Shown here: positions 42,816 to 51,658 of the stretch, in pieces
Layout: each line of letters begins with the position of its first letter
Numbering within the stretch: the first letter of the stretch is position 1
NCBI RefSeq assembly: GCF_021653995.1
Contig: NZ_JAJJOZ010000005.1
Coordinates: 242,250-306,249 of the forward strand
Direction: 5' to 3'
Length of the DNA stretch: 64,000 nucleotides
DNA from: Allopusillimonas lactea
GTDB taxonomy: Bacteria; Pseudomonadota; Gammaproteobacteria; Burkholderiales; Burkholderiaceae_B
Notes under the pieces: generated by a model
The model's database searches: none
Seen by the model: the letters and a program-made list of their open reading frames with translations, nothing else
Told to the model about the DNA's origin: nothing
Made by a program: the position numbers and the translations under genes

Positions 42816-43628
42816 TCAAACCTTATCGTAGCGATGTCCTGGCTCGGGAAGCACGAAAGCGCCTTTGTTCAGCCATTGCCCGCCGTCTATGACCAGCACT
42901 TCGCCATTGATGTAGTCCGCCGCCGGGCTGCACAGGAACAAGCCGGCTTCAATGGTTTCTTCGATGGTGCCGAAGCGCCCGGCGGGGATCGAACCCAGTA
43001 TGTGTTGCCGGCCTTCGGCGGTCGGCCAAAGCGCCGTGCGCGACTGCGGGGTATCCACGAAGCCCGGACAAAGGCAATTGACCTGCACGTTGCGCGGTCC
43101 CCATTCCACTGCCAGCGATTTAGACATGGCGATTACGCCGGCCTTGGCGGCAGCCGAATGAGCCGTTCCCGGACCGCCATGCCAAGCGTACGCGGCGGAG
43201 ATGCTCAGCACCTTCCCGGATTCCTGGTTCAGCATGTGCCTGCCTGCGGCGAGTGTGCAGTATGCAGTGCCGTTCAGCACGGTATTGATGACCGCGTTCC
43301 AACCCCGGGGAGAAATATCTTCGGCGCGGGCCACGAAGTTCCCCGCGGCGTTGTTGATCAGCACGTCGATATGCCCTGTCTCGGCCACGACTCGAGCGAT
43401 GGTGGCGTCGACGTCGTCCGGATTGCGAATGTCGATGGGGCAGATCAAAGACTGGCCTCCCGACTCGGCAATTTCGGCCGATGTTTCGCGCAATGGGTCT
43501 TCTCTTCTGCCGCCCAATGCAACCGTGGCCCCGAGCGCCGCCGCCCGCAATGCGAACGCTTTTCCGATGCCCGTCCCGGCGCCGGTGATGAAAAACGTTT
43601 TGTTCGAGAACGTTCCGGCTGCAAGCAT
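42816..43628 (-). CDS. SDR oxidoreductase, 2,4-dienoyl-CoA reductase-like
   Basis: This 270-residue short-chain dehydrogenase has the nucleotide site TGAGTGIG (15-22) and NNAAGNF. The YxxxK motif is missing in standard form; instead Tyr in SAAYAWHGG and Lys in HSAAAKAG are spaced as in mitochondrial-type 2,4-dienoyl-CoA reductases, and EWGPRNVQVNCLCPG follows. It would use NAD(P)H to reduce dienoyl-CoA, or act on a similar thioester, which fits unsaturated or terpenoid acids. It has a strong promoter of its own and is divergent from the carboxylase operon. Confidence 0.9.
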   Translation of the reverse strand: MLAAGTFSNKTFFITGAGTGIGKAFALRAAALGATVALGGRREDPLRETSAEIAESGGQSLICPIDIRNPDDVDATIARVVAETGHIDVLINNAAGNFVARAEDISPRGWNAVINTVLNGTAYCTLAAGRHMLNQESGKVLSISAAYAWHGGPGTAHSAAAKAGVIAMSKSLAVEWGPRNVQVNCLCPGFVDTPQSRTALWPTAEGRQHILGSIPAGRFGTIEETIEAGLFLCSPAADYINGEVLVIDGGQWLNKGAFVLPEPGHRYDKV

Positions 43629-43672
43629 TTGATTGAATCCAATGAAAATGAAATTAAATTAGACTAATCGGA

Positions 43673-43700
43673 ATTATAGGTTTTGAATCGGATCTGTCAA
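43673..43700 (-). promoter_or_regulatory. Near-consensus sigma-70 promoter for the SDR gene
   Basis: On the minus strand TTGACA (43700-43695), 16-bp spacer and TATAAT (43678-43673). Both hexamers are perfect. It ends 45 bp upstream of the SDR start codon. Confidence 0.75.
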
Positions 43701-43801
43701 GAAGCAATTCAAGACCTTGGCAGGATATGGCCTTGTTCATCACATACCGTATGCCAGGTTCACGTTGAATATAGCCATGCTGGGAAATAGCCGTTAAGGC
43801 G

Positions 43802-43830
43802 TTGACTTCGTCAGTCGCTTTATTTAAAAT
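43802..43830 (+). promoter_or_regulatory. Sigma-70 promoter for the carboxylase operon
   Basis: TTGACT (43802-43807), exactly 17 bp, TAAAAT (43825-43830); each hexamer matches 5/6. It lies 104 bp upstream of the AtuA-like gene start, leaving room for a leader or operator. Confidence 0.7.
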
Positions 43831-43933
43831 GAAATTCAATATATTAAAACGGAAATCGTGGGCTGCGCAGCTGCGCGGGAGACCAAGGTTATTGCGGCGA
43901 TCCGCCGTGTATCGATAAAGCTAGGAGATAGCG

Positions 43934-45310
43934 ATGAAAGACGTTCTGCGACTTGGGGCAGGGTCTGGTTTTTGGGGCGACGCTCAGGATCCGGCCGTAG
44001 AGTTGCTGGAGAAAGGCGAGCTGGATTACTTGTGTTTCGATTATCTGGCCGAACTGACCATGGCGCTGCTTCAGCGCCAAAAAATGAAGAATCCCGACGC
44101 CGGCTATATACCGGACGCCGTGCAGTGCATGAGCGCGCTGTTGCCTCAAGCGCGGGAACGCGGGACCCGCCTGATATCGAACGGAGGCGGGGTCAATATT
44201 CGCGCCGCGGCGCAGCGCATCGTCGAGAACGCAAGAAAGGACGGGCTGGCCGGTGCGCGTATAGCGCTGGTGGAAGGTGATGATCTTCTGGGCAAGCTGG
44301 ATTTGCTGACAGCCGGCAATGTGCCTTTGACCAACATGGACACCGGCGATGAGGACTTCTCCGCGATACGCCCGCGCGTGGTTTCCGCGAACGTGTATAC
44401 GGACAGCTCGGGTATCGTCGAAAGCCTGAAGGGTGACGCGGATGTGGTGATCACAGGCCGTGTGTCGGACAACGCCTTGTACGTCGGCCCGGTCGTGCAC
44501 GAGTTCGGCTGGCAACGGGATGCGGCCCATGCCGACTTGCTGGCCGCATCGGTGACGGTAGGCCATATCCTGGAGTGCGCCGCCGGCTGCACGGGCGGCA
44601 TGTCGTCACGTTTCGCAGATATGCCGCGCATGGGCCAGGTCGGCTTCCCCATCGCGGAGTTCCGCCGTGACGGCAGCGCCGATATCACCAAGCTGCCGGG
44701 CACGGGGGGGCGCGTCGATACCTTCACGGTCAAGGAGCATCTGGTCTACGAGATTTCCGATCCGCGCAATTACCTCATGCCGGATGCCGTTGCGGACTTT
44801 ACTTCGCTGAGCCTGGATGCCGTGGGCACCGACCGTGTCCGGGTGTCGGGCGTCAAGGGCAAGCCGGCGCCGGACCTGCTCAAGCTCGTAGTCGGATACC
44901 AGGATGGATGGATAGGGGAAACCATGGCGTTCTTCCCCTGGCCGAACGCCTACGACCGCGCCTGCAAGGCGCGTGACACCATGCTCGAGCGGTTCGAGCG
45001 GATGGGCCTGGCCGCAGATCAAATTCACTTCGACTTCGTCGGCTTGAACATGCTGCATGGCCCGGCGGCGCCTGCTCCAGAGCGAAACGGAGCGAATCAA
45101 ATGAGCGAAGTGGGGCTGCGTTGCGCGGTGCGGACGAGAACGCGTGAAGAAGCCGACAAAGTCCGGCGCGCCGGCACTCACCTATGGATCATGGGCCCAG
45201 GCGGCACGTCATTTGGCACGCCGATGAAGTCGCGGCCCATCGTGGCGCTGTGGCCGACATTGATTCCGCGCGAATTCGTGCGTCAAACCACCGACATCTT
45301 TGTAGCCTGA
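43934..45310 (+). CDS. AtuA-like (DUF1446) protein
   Basis: This 458-residue protein matches the main domain of AtuA, required for acyclic terpene utilisation in Pseudomonas: LRLGAGSGFWGDAQDPAVEL at the start, LISNGGGVNIRAAAQR, DVVITGRVSDNAL, and ECAAGCTGGMSSRF. The biochemical role of the family is poorly known. In Pseudomonas AtuA a C-terminal domain is fused; here that domain is a separate gene 12 bp downstream. The gene starts an operon with both subunits of a biotin-dependent acyl-CoA carboxylase. Confidence 0.88.
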   Translation: MKDVLRLGAGSGFWGDAQDPAVELLEKGELDYLCFDYLAELTMALLQRQKMKNPDAGYIPDAVQCMSALLPQARERGTRLISNGGGVNIRAAAQRIVENARKDGLAGARIALVEGDDLLGKLDLLTAGNVPLTNMDTGDEDFSAIRPRVVSANVYTDSSGIVESLKGDADVVITGRVSDNALYVGPVVHEFGWQRDAAHADLLAASVTVGHILECAAGCTGGMSSRFADMPRMGQVGFPIAEFRRDGSADITKLPGTGGRVDTFTVKEHLVYEISDPRNYLMPDAVADFTSLSLDAVGTDRVRVSGVKGKPAPDLLKLVVGYQDGWIGETMAFFPWPNAYDRACKARDTMLERFERMGLAADQIHFDFVGLNMLHGPAAPAPERNGANQMSEVGLRCAVRTRTREEADKVRRAGTHLWIMGPGGTSFGTPMKSRPIVALWPTLIPREFVRQTTDIFVA

Positions 45311-45322
45311 AAGGAACACGAT

Positions 45323-45634
45323 ATGACACGCCAGCTTCATGAAATTGCCTATGTCAGGTCCGGAGACAAGGGGGATGTTTGCACCGCGGGCCTGGTGGCC
45401 AGGAGCCCCGAGGATTACCCGCTTCTGCTCGCAAGCGTTACGCCTGCGGCGGTCAAGGCGCTGTATGGCGATTGGGTAAAGGGAGAGGTCCACTGCCATC
45501 CCATGGACAACATACAGGCCGTGGTGGTGGTGATGCACGGGGCATTGGGGGGCGGAGCAACGAAGACGCTCCGCCTGGATCAAACCGGAAAGTCGCTCGG
45601 GCATGCATTGCTGCGCTTGACCGTGGTGGAATGA
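45323..45634 (+). CDS. AtuA C-terminal-domain-like protein
   Basis: This 103-residue protein corresponds to the C-terminal ferredoxin-like domain of AtuA proteins (YVRSGDKGDVCTAGLVAR, then LRLDQTGKSLGHALLRL). It is translated separately, one base before the carboxylase beta gene, and most likely forms a complex with the AtuA-like protein. Function as for that partner is unknown. Confidence 0.85.
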   Translation: MTRQLHEIAYVRSGDKGDVCTAGLVARSPEDYPLLLASVTPAAVKALYGDWVKGEVHCHPMDNIQAVVVVMHGALGGGATKTLRLDQTGKSLGHALLRLTVVE

Positions 45635-45635
45635 C

Positions 45636-47240
45636 ATGGCGATACTTCATTCCATGCTGCGCAATGCCGGCGACGATCTGGATCGGAACCGGGCAGCTTA
45701 TGAAAGCCTCAGGAAGGAAGTGGAGGCGGCTCAAGGGCCTTCCGTCCGGGGTGGCGGCGGCAAGTATGCGAAGACCCATATCGGGCGTGGAAAGCTCTTG
45801 CCGCGCGAACGCATCAATGAACTTCTCGATCCGGGGACGCCGTTCCTGGAAGTCGGCCAGTTGGCCGGGCACGGATTGTATGAAGACGAGGTCCCCTCCG
45901 GTGGGCTGATCGTCGGAATCGGCATGGTCGAAGGACGGCCCTGCATGGTGATGGCGAACGATGCGACGGTCAAGGGCGGCACATACTACCCCATCACCAT
46001 CAAGAAGCAGATTAGAGCGCAAGCCATCGCGCGCGAGAACGGCCTGCCGTGCATCTATCTGGTTGACTCGGGAGGCGCCTTTCTGCCTTTGCAGGAAGAG
46101 ATCTTCCCTGATGAGCATCATTTTGGACGTATCTTCCGCAACATTGCAGAGATGTCCTCAATGGGAATCAAGCAGATCGCCGCGGTCATGGGGTCCTGCA
46201 CGGCAGGCGGTGCCTATATCCCCGCCATGTGCGACGAGACCGTCATCGTAAAAGGCAATGGCACGATTTTCCTGGGCGGACCGCAGCTGGTGCAAGCCGC
46301 GACAGGTGTCGTGGTCGATGCGGAAACGCTGGGCGGAGCGGACGTGCATACGCGCCTGTCCGGCGTGGCCGATCATTTTGCCGACAACGATACACACGCC
46401 CTTTCCATCATCAGAGAAATCGTGGCTCGTCCAGGGCCGAAGCCCTTGCTGCCGCCGCCCAGAGCGCCGGTGCCGCCGCTTTACGATTCAGCCGAGCTTC
46501 CGGGGTTGATTCCGGCCAACCCCAAGCAGCCCATTCCAGCGCGCGAAATCCTTGCCCGCTTGATGGATGGAAGCGAGCTCAATCTGTATCGTGAACGCTA
46601 CGGGCCGTCGCTCATATGCGGTACGGGCGCGATCGAGGGATACCCGGTGGGCGTCCTGATCAATGATGGCCCCCTTTTTTCAGAGAGTGCCCAGAAGGCG
46701 GCCAACTTCATCGAGCTCTGCACCCAGAGCGACATTCCTCTGCTGTTTCTTCATAACATCAGCGGATTCATGGTGGGCGCGGAATACGAGCATGGCGGAA
46801 TCGCCAAGGATGGCGCCAAGATGGTAAACGCCGTATCCACGTCTCGTGTGCCCAAGTTCAGCGTGATCATCGGCGGCAGCTACGGAGCGGGAAACTTCGC
46901 CATGTGCGGCCGCGCCTTTGGCCCCCGCTTCATGGCAATGTGGCCCAATGCCCGTACGTCGGTCATGGGAGGCGAGCAGGCCGCCACCGTGCTTGCCCTT
47001 GTGCGCCAGGAACAGCTTGTACGTCAGGGCAAGACGTTCACGGCGGAAGAGGCGGAGGCCTTCAAGCAACCGATCCGCGACCACTACGCAACCCATAGCA
47101 CGCCGGTGCATGCCGCATCCCGGCTATGGGTGGATTCCGTGATAGACCCGGTCGATACCCGCCAATGGCTCGCCTTGGGACTGGCCTTGGCCCATAACGG
47201 ACCTCGCGAAAGCACGCGCTTCGGCGTATTCAGGATGTAA
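45636..47240 (+). CDS. Acyl-CoA carboxylase, carboxyltransferase subunit
   Basis: This 534-residue protein is the beta subunit of a biotin-dependent acyl-CoA carboxylase of the methylcrotonyl-/geranyl-CoA group. It has two crotonase-like halves; recognisable segments are GKLLPRERINELLDPGTPFL, GSCTAGGAYIPAMCDE and IGGSYGAGNFAMCGRAF with FMAMWPNARTSVMGGEQAA. It transfers CO2 from carboxybiotin to the acyl-CoA. Geranyl-CoA (AtuC) versus 3-methylcrotonyl-CoA (LiuB) specificity cannot be decided by eye; AtuA-like neighbours favour the former type. The alpha gene follows by 2 bp. Confidence 0.94.
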   Translation: MAILHSMLRNAGDDLDRNRAAYESLRKEVEAAQGPSVRGGGGKYAKTHIGRGKLLPRERINELLDPGTPFLEVGQLAGHGLYEDEVPSGGLIVGIGMVEGRPCMVMANDATVKGGTYYPITIKKQIRAQAIARENGLPCIYLVDSGGAFLPLQEEIFPDEHHFGRIFRNIAEMSSMGIKQIAAVMGSCTAGGAYIPAMCDETVIVKGNGTIFLGGPQLVQAATGVVVDAETLGGADVHTRLSGVADHFADNDTHALSIIREIVARPGPKPLLPPPRAPVPPLYDSAELPGLIPANPKQPIPAREILARLMDGSELNLYRERYGPSLICGTGAIEGYPVGVLINDGPLFSESAQKAANFIELCTQSDIPLLFLHNISGFMVGAEYEHGGIAKDGAKMVNAVSTSRVPKFSVIIGGSYGAGNFAMCGRAFGPRFMAMWPNARTSVMGGEQAATVLALVRQEQLVRQGKTFTAEEAEAFKQPIRDHYATHSTPVHAASRLWVDSVIDPVDTRQWLALGLALAHNGPRESTRFGVFRM

Positions 47241-47242
47241 AC

Positions 47243-49222
47243 ATGTTCAAACGCATATTGATTGCCAACCGCGGTGAAATCGCCTGCCGTATCGCCCGGA
47301 CTTGCCGACAGCTTGGGATGGAGTACGTGGCAGTTCATTCATCTGCCGATGCGGGCGCATTGCATTTGAAGGGCGCCGCAGCGACGGTTTGCCTGGGCGC
47401 GGGTCCGGCCACCGACAGTTATCTGAAAGGGGAGGCGATCATCGCTGCTGCCCTGCAGCATGACTGCGAGGCGGTCCATCCCGGATACGGCTTTCTTTCC
47501 GAAAACGCGGAGTTCGCTCAAGCGGTGCAGGATGCGGGGCTGACTTTCATCGGTCCACGAGCGGAGACGATCTTGGCGCTCGGCGACAAATCCCGCGCCA
47601 AATCCCTGATGCGGGACGCCGGCGTGCCTACCGTGCCAGGCATGGTCGAGGCCAGCGAAGATCCGGCGCAAATAGAGCGGATGATCAGCGAGATCGGACT
47701 GCCGGTGCTGCTCAAGCCCAGCGCCGGCGGAGGCGGGAAGGGCATGCAGGTCCTGCGGTCATTGGCCGGGCTGCGCCCCGCGATCGAAGCGGCGATCCGG
47801 GTGGCGCGCAGCAGCTTTGGCGATGGACGGCTGATCGTGGAACGTTTCGTCGAGCGGCCCAGGCACATCGAGGTGCAGGTGTTCGGCGACCAGCAAGGCA
47901 AGGTGGTGCACCTGTTCGAGCGCGAGTGCACCTTGCAGCGGCGTCATCAAAAGGTGGTGGAAGAAGCGCCGGCTATCGGGTTGCCCGAGGCTGTCCGGAT
48001 GCGGCTGCACGATGCGGCGGTGCGAGGCGCTCGCAGTATCGGATATGTAAACGCGGGAACGTTCGAATTCATCGTTGATCAGGAGCACAATTTTTACTTC
48101 CTGGAAGTAAATACGCGCCTGCAGGTCGAGCACCCTGTTACGGAAGAAATCACTGGCCAGGATCTGGTCGCATGGCAGTTTCAGGTTGCCGCGGGCGGTT
48201 CCTTGCCCTTGTCGCAGTCGCAAATCAAGGCCTCGGGTTGCGCGATCGAATGCAGAATCTATGCGGAGGATCCGGTAGAAGGCTTCCGGCCGGCGCCGGG
48301 CCGCGTATCGCGCGTGGCTTGGCCGCAAGGCGTGCGGGTCGAGGCCGGGGTGGCTGACGGGGACAGCGTCCCCGCCTTCTATGACCCCATGGTGGCGAAG
48401 TTGGTGGTTCGGGGTGAGGACCGCGCCCGAGCGCTGGGGCAAATGCGTGATGCCGTGAGGCGCACGGCGCTGCTTGGTCTGACGACCAATCTCGGATTCC
48501 TGACCCGGGTGCTCGAGGATCCCGCAGTCCAGAGCGGGGATGTTCATACGCAGTACTTGGACGAGGCAACGGCGCTTCACAAGCCGCAAGCCGGCGTGGC
48601 GGCCGCTGCCATCGCTTGCGCGGCCGCCTGCTCGTGCACGCCGGCCGAATCGCTCTCGCCTTGGGCCGCGGGCGGTAGACACGGTGTGTTGGATCGCAGC
48701 TCGTTGAGCGCAACAGCGCCTCTCGGAATGCTGGGTTTCTGGGCGGGCGACCAATTGGTCCAGGCAGGCTTGACGGGCCTCCACGAAAACGGTGTTCAAT
48801 TGAGTGTGGACGGAGAGGCTTTCCGGGTAGGCGTGTCATCGGCCGGCGGCGATATCTCTCGGGGTACGGTCAACGGAAGCGAATGGGCTGCTTGCGATAC
48901 GGGCGCTGCCATCGAGTTGCAAATAGATGGCAACCGCTATGCGCTGGTCCCTGCTCGTTTGCGCAGCCCCGGCGAAGTCAAGGCCGCCGGCGCCGCCGTT
49001 GCCCCCATGCCTGGCATCGTCACGGCACTACTTGTTCGAATTGGGAGCCTGGTAGCCGAGGGCGAAGTACTCGCCGTCGTGGAGGCCATGAAGATGGAGA
49101 ACCAAGTGCTCGCGTCGGCAAACGGAGTGGTAACCGCCATCCATTTTCCCGTAGGTGCCAACGTGAATGTCGGCGATCTGCTGGTCGAAGTGGAGGTGGC
49201 CGAGCCCCAGGGCGGCTCGTAA
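47243..49222 (+). CDS. Acyl-CoA carboxylase, biotin carboxylase/carrier subunit
   Basis: This 659-residue protein has the biotin carboxylase domain (residues 1-445: KRILIANRGEIACRIARTCR, LKPSAGGGGKGMQVL, and the metal-binding FEFIVDQEHNFYFLEVNTR) and a C-terminal biotinyl domain with the modified Lys near residue 617 in EAMKMEN. It carboxylates biotin with ATP and bicarbonate for the beta subunit encoded 2 bp upstream. The domain order is that of AtuF/LiuD/MccA. Biotin ligase is not in the window and must come from elsewhere in the genome. Confidence 0.94.
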   Translation: MFKRILIANRGEIACRIARTCRQLGMEYVAVHSSADAGALHLKGAAATVCLGAGPATDSYLKGEAIIAAALQHDCEAVHPGYGFLSENAEFAQAVQDAGLTFIGPRAETILALGDKSRAKSLMRDAGVPTVPGMVEASEDPAQIERMISEIGLPVLLKPSAGGGGKGMQVLRSLAGLRPAIEAAIRVARSSFGDGRLIVERFVERPRHIEVQVFGDQQGKVVHLFERECTLQRRHQKVVEEAPAIGLPEAVRMRLHDAAVRGARSIGYVNAGTFEFIVDQEHNFYFLEVNTRLQVEHPVTEEITGQDLVAWQFQVAAGGSLPLSQSQIKASGCAIECRIYAEDPVEGFRPAPGRVSRVAWPQGVRVEAGVADGDSVPAFYDPMVAKLVVRGEDRARALGQMRDAVRRTALLGLTTNLGFLTRVLEDPAVQSGDVHTQYLDEATALHKPQAGVAAAAIACAAACSCTPAESLSPWAAGGRHGVLDRSSLSATAPLGMLGFWAGDQLVQAGLTGLHENGVQLSVDGEAFRVGVSSAGGDISRGTVNGSEWAACDTGAAIELQIDGNRYALVPARLRSPGEVKAAGAAVAPMPGIVTALLVRIGSLVAEGEVLAVVEAMKMENQVLASANGVVTAIHFPVGANVNVGDLLVEVEVAEPQGGS

Positions 49223-49376
49223 ATCTGGCGATCAATAGCGCGGTCTCCGGATCAACGAGGCAAATTTTGTTTTAAACCGGTGTCAGCGAAGACTTGTTTC
49301 TCTTAAAAATCCGTCGCATAGCCAATTCATCTTGACATGGTGGCCTATAATTCCATTTTCGACTTACAGGACCTAC

Positions 49377-50183
49377 ATGAACCAGATCAAGGACCGCTCC
49401 GACGCGGACAGCGGTGGAGCCGGCGTCCGTGTTTTGGCGCGGGGGCTTGCCATTCTGCAAGCATTCGAGCCCGACAATGCTTGGCGCTCGAATGCCGAGC
49501 TGGCTGCCATGACGGGTGTGCCCAAACCCACTGTCTCGCGGATTACGGCGCACCTTACTGCTTCCGGCTATCTCATTTATTCTCCGCAGAACGCGCAATA
49601 CAAATTGGGCGCGTCAGTGCTGGCTCTAGGCTACCTGGCTGCCTCGATTGGCGAGCTGACGACGCAGGCGCGGCCTTTGATGCAAGAACTGGCGGACGAC
49701 CATAATGGGTCCATCGTGCTGGCATCGCTGGACGGGTTGAGCATGGTTTGCCAGGAAGTCTGCCATGGACGGAGCATGCTGTTTGCATTGCGCGTGCATC
49801 CGGGCTCGCGCCTGAGCCTGTCAAGATCCGCCCTGGGAAGGGCCGTTATCGGCGCAATGAGCGAAAACGAACGCAGCAAGTTGCTGGGCGCCATCGCGCA
49901 GGCGCATCCCGAGCATTGGCCGGGCCTGGAGCCGGCCATCCAGGCCAGCGTCCGCGAAATGCAGGCGCACGACTATTGCATCGCTACAGGAACATTGGAA
50001 ACCGGAACCAACGGCATCGCGGTCGTGATCGACATGCCTGATCGGCCCCACGCCTACGCGCTGGGATTTGCCGTTCCGGCCAACCAGGTGACGGCGGAGC
50101 ATCTGTCGGAGGCGATCGCGCCAAGGCTGCTGGAAATCAAACATCGCCTGGAGCGCGATGTCGCACGCAGGAGCATAGGATGA
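49377..50183 (+). CDS. IclR-family regulator
   Basis: This 268-residue protein has the IclR winged helix (VRVLARGLAILQAF, NAELAAMTGVPKPTVSRI) and the effector domain with DGLSMVCQEVCHGRSM and the typical GIAVVIDMPD strand. AGGA precedes the ATG at 49377. IclR proteins are usually local regulators that bind small acids; this pair sits directly after the carboxylase operon. The gene overlaps the next IclR gene by 4 bp. Confidence 0.92.
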   Translation: MNQIKDRSDADSGGAGVRVLARGLAILQAFEPDNAWRSNAELAAMTGVPKPTVSRITAHLTASGYLIYSPQNAQYKLGASVLALGYLAASIGELTTQARPLMQELADDHNGSIVLASLDGLSMVCQEVCHGRSMLFALRVHPGSRLSLSRSALGRAVIGAMSENERSKLLGAIAQAHPEHWPGLEPAIQASVREMQAHDYCIATGTLETGTNGIAVVIDMPDRPHAYALGFAVPANQVTAEHLSEAIAPRLLEIKHRLERDVARRSIG

Positions 50184-50992
50184 GACGCAGGACCGCTGAA
50201 GTAAATCCGTCCGCGCTTGGGCTCGAAACGCCATCCGGCGGCCAAGTGAATTCATTGCAACGAGGGCTCGATATTCTCCATCTGTTCGACAGCCGGGAAC
50301 CGCTGCTCACGCATGCTGAAATTTCGACGCGCCTGGGTTTGCCACGGACGACGGCGTCCAAGCTGATCGCCACCTTGGTCGACGCGAACTTCTTGAGGCA
50401 GGATGCCAGCGGTGCCTACGGCCCCGACGTCGCTTGCCTGGCGTTGGGGCGCGTTGTCAAGCGCGGGCTTCCGGTCGTGCAGGCAGCATCCCCTCAAATG
50501 ATGCGGTTCGCTGAAGAGTTCGGTGTCCATGTCAGCCTGATGGCGCGTGAGCGCCTGCAGATGCTCGTACTGGAACATGCCGTTCCCAGCGGGCTCAGCC
50601 ACCTCGGATTGGCTACCGGCGCGTTGGCGCCGATCGCCCGTTCGGCATCGGGGCGCGCCTACTTGTGGGCGCAGAAGCCCGCCGTGCAGGCGGAATTGTT
50701 CGAGGCTCTTAAGGACGTCAGCGCGGAGGGTACGCACAAGTACATGCCTGGCATCTATGCGGCCTTTCAGGAACTCGAAGAGCGGGGCTTCTGTTTCATG
50801 GCCTCGCCGGTGACGCGTCAATCGAATTCCGTTGCTACGCCCTTGTATGACCGAGGCGCTCCAACATACGTCTTGGCGGCCATGTCTCTGGGTGGGAATG
50901 ATCGGGAGCGGGAACTGATCGACGAAATCGGCCCCCGCCTGCTGCAGGTGTCCGCAGAGATTTCACGCGATCTCGAACGCTTGCCGGCTTGA
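50180..50992 (+). CDS. IclR-family regulator, second
   Basis: This 270-residue IclR protein has VNSLQRGLDILHLFD and HAEISTRLGLPRTTASKL in the winged helix and a divergent effector domain. Its ATG overlaps the stop of the first IclR gene (ATGA), so the two are made together. They are only distantly similar, which suggests a heteromer or control of two different operons. A triple palindromic repeat follows the stop. Confidence 0.92.
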   Translation: MRRRTAEVNPSALGLETPSGGQVNSLQRGLDILHLFDSREPLLTHAEISTRLGLPRTTASKLIATLVDANFLRQDASGAYGPDVACLALGRVVKRGLPVVQAASPQMMRFAEEFGVHVSLMARERLQMLVLEHAVPSGLSHLGLATGALAPIARSASGRAYLWAQKPAVQAELFEALKDVSAEGTHKYMPGIYAAFQELEERGFCFMASPVTRQSNSVATPLYDRGAPTYVLAAMSLGGNDRERELIDEIGPRLLQVSAEISRDLERLPA

Positions 50993-51004
50993 GGAATTAC
51001 TTAA

Positions 51005-51122
51005 GGGGTCAGACCCTATGGGTCTGACCCCCCACTTCAGCCGGGGTCGGACCCCGAATGGGGTCCGACCCCTCCCGACCCCTCCTTCGACTGGGGTCAG
51101 ACCCCGTACGGGGTCTGACCCC
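51005..51122. repeat. GGGGTCAGACCCC palindromic repeat, copy 5 (triple array)
   Basis: Three palindromes in tandem: 51005-51032 (shorter, TAT centre), 51043-51072 (GGGGTCGGACCCC, GAAT, GGGGTCCGACCCC) and 51093-51122 (perfect, GTAC centre). The middle unit has paired G and C changes that keep the palindrome. It lies between the convergent ends of IclR and Hsp20 genes. Confidence 0.9.
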
Positions 51123-51131
51123 TTCACCGCC

Positions 51132-51551
51132 TCAAGCGATGGTCAGACGCTTGGCCTGAGCCTGTGCTTTTTTCGGAAGCGTCAGCTCCAGAACACCATC
51201 GTTGAACCGGGCGGTGGCGGTGGACTCGTCCACGTCCTGGCTGAGCTGGAAGCTGCGGGACACTCTGCCGAAGTAGCGCTCGGTGCGCAGGACGCGTTCG
51301 CCATCCTTTTCCTGCCTTTCCTGCTTGCGCTCGGCGCCGATGGAAACGCGGGGACCGTCGATCTGCACATGGATGTCTTCCTTCTTGACACCGGGCAGCT
51401 CGGCCTGGACTTGGTAGCCTTCGGCATTCTCTTTGACATCCACTCTCATTTCCGGCGATTCGAGCGCCGCATCAAAACCGAAGTCGACGGGCCTGACGAA
51501 GAAACCACGGAAGAGATCGCCGAAGGGGTCGCGGCGGGTGATGTTGCTCAT
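51132..51551 (-). CDS. Hsp20-family small heat shock protein
   Basis: This 139-residue protein has the alpha-crystallin domain: VDVKENAEGYQVQAELPGVK, GERVLRTERYFGRVSRSFQL and DGVLELTLPKK, with FFVRPVDFGFD in the N-terminal arm. It is an ATP-independent holdase that binds unfolding proteins in the cytoplasm. I took the ATG at 51551 because AGGAGAAT precedes it; the frame is open upstream but without domain content. It is a stress gene lodged between the catabolic regulators and a dienelactone hydrolase. Confidence 0.93.
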   Translation of the reverse strand: MSNITRRDPFGDLFRGFFVRPVDFGFDAALESPEMRVDVKENAEGYQVQAELPGVKKEDIHVQIDGPRVSIGAERKQERQEKDGERVLRTERYFGRVSRSFQLSQDVDESTATARFNDGVLELTLPKKAQAQAKRLTIA

Positions 51552-51658
51552 GTTGATTCTCCTGAAATCATCATTACAAGATTGGCGTTGGGCCGATCGA
51601 TGGCGCCGACTTGCTTGGCATGTATATGTGGGCTGGCGTTTTATTTTCAAGAGCGGGA

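Larger units (their letters stand above)
43629..43933. other. Divergent promoter region between SDR and carboxylase operon
   Basis: About 305 bases without a gene, AT-rich compared with the flanks, carrying one good promoter in each direction. IclR sites could lie here, but I could not define a clear palindromic operator. Confidence 0.65.

Noticed and set aside
49332..49351. TTGACA and TATAAT before the first IclR gene
   Set aside because: Both hexamers are perfect, but they are only 8 bp apart, so they cannot form one sigma-70 promoter.
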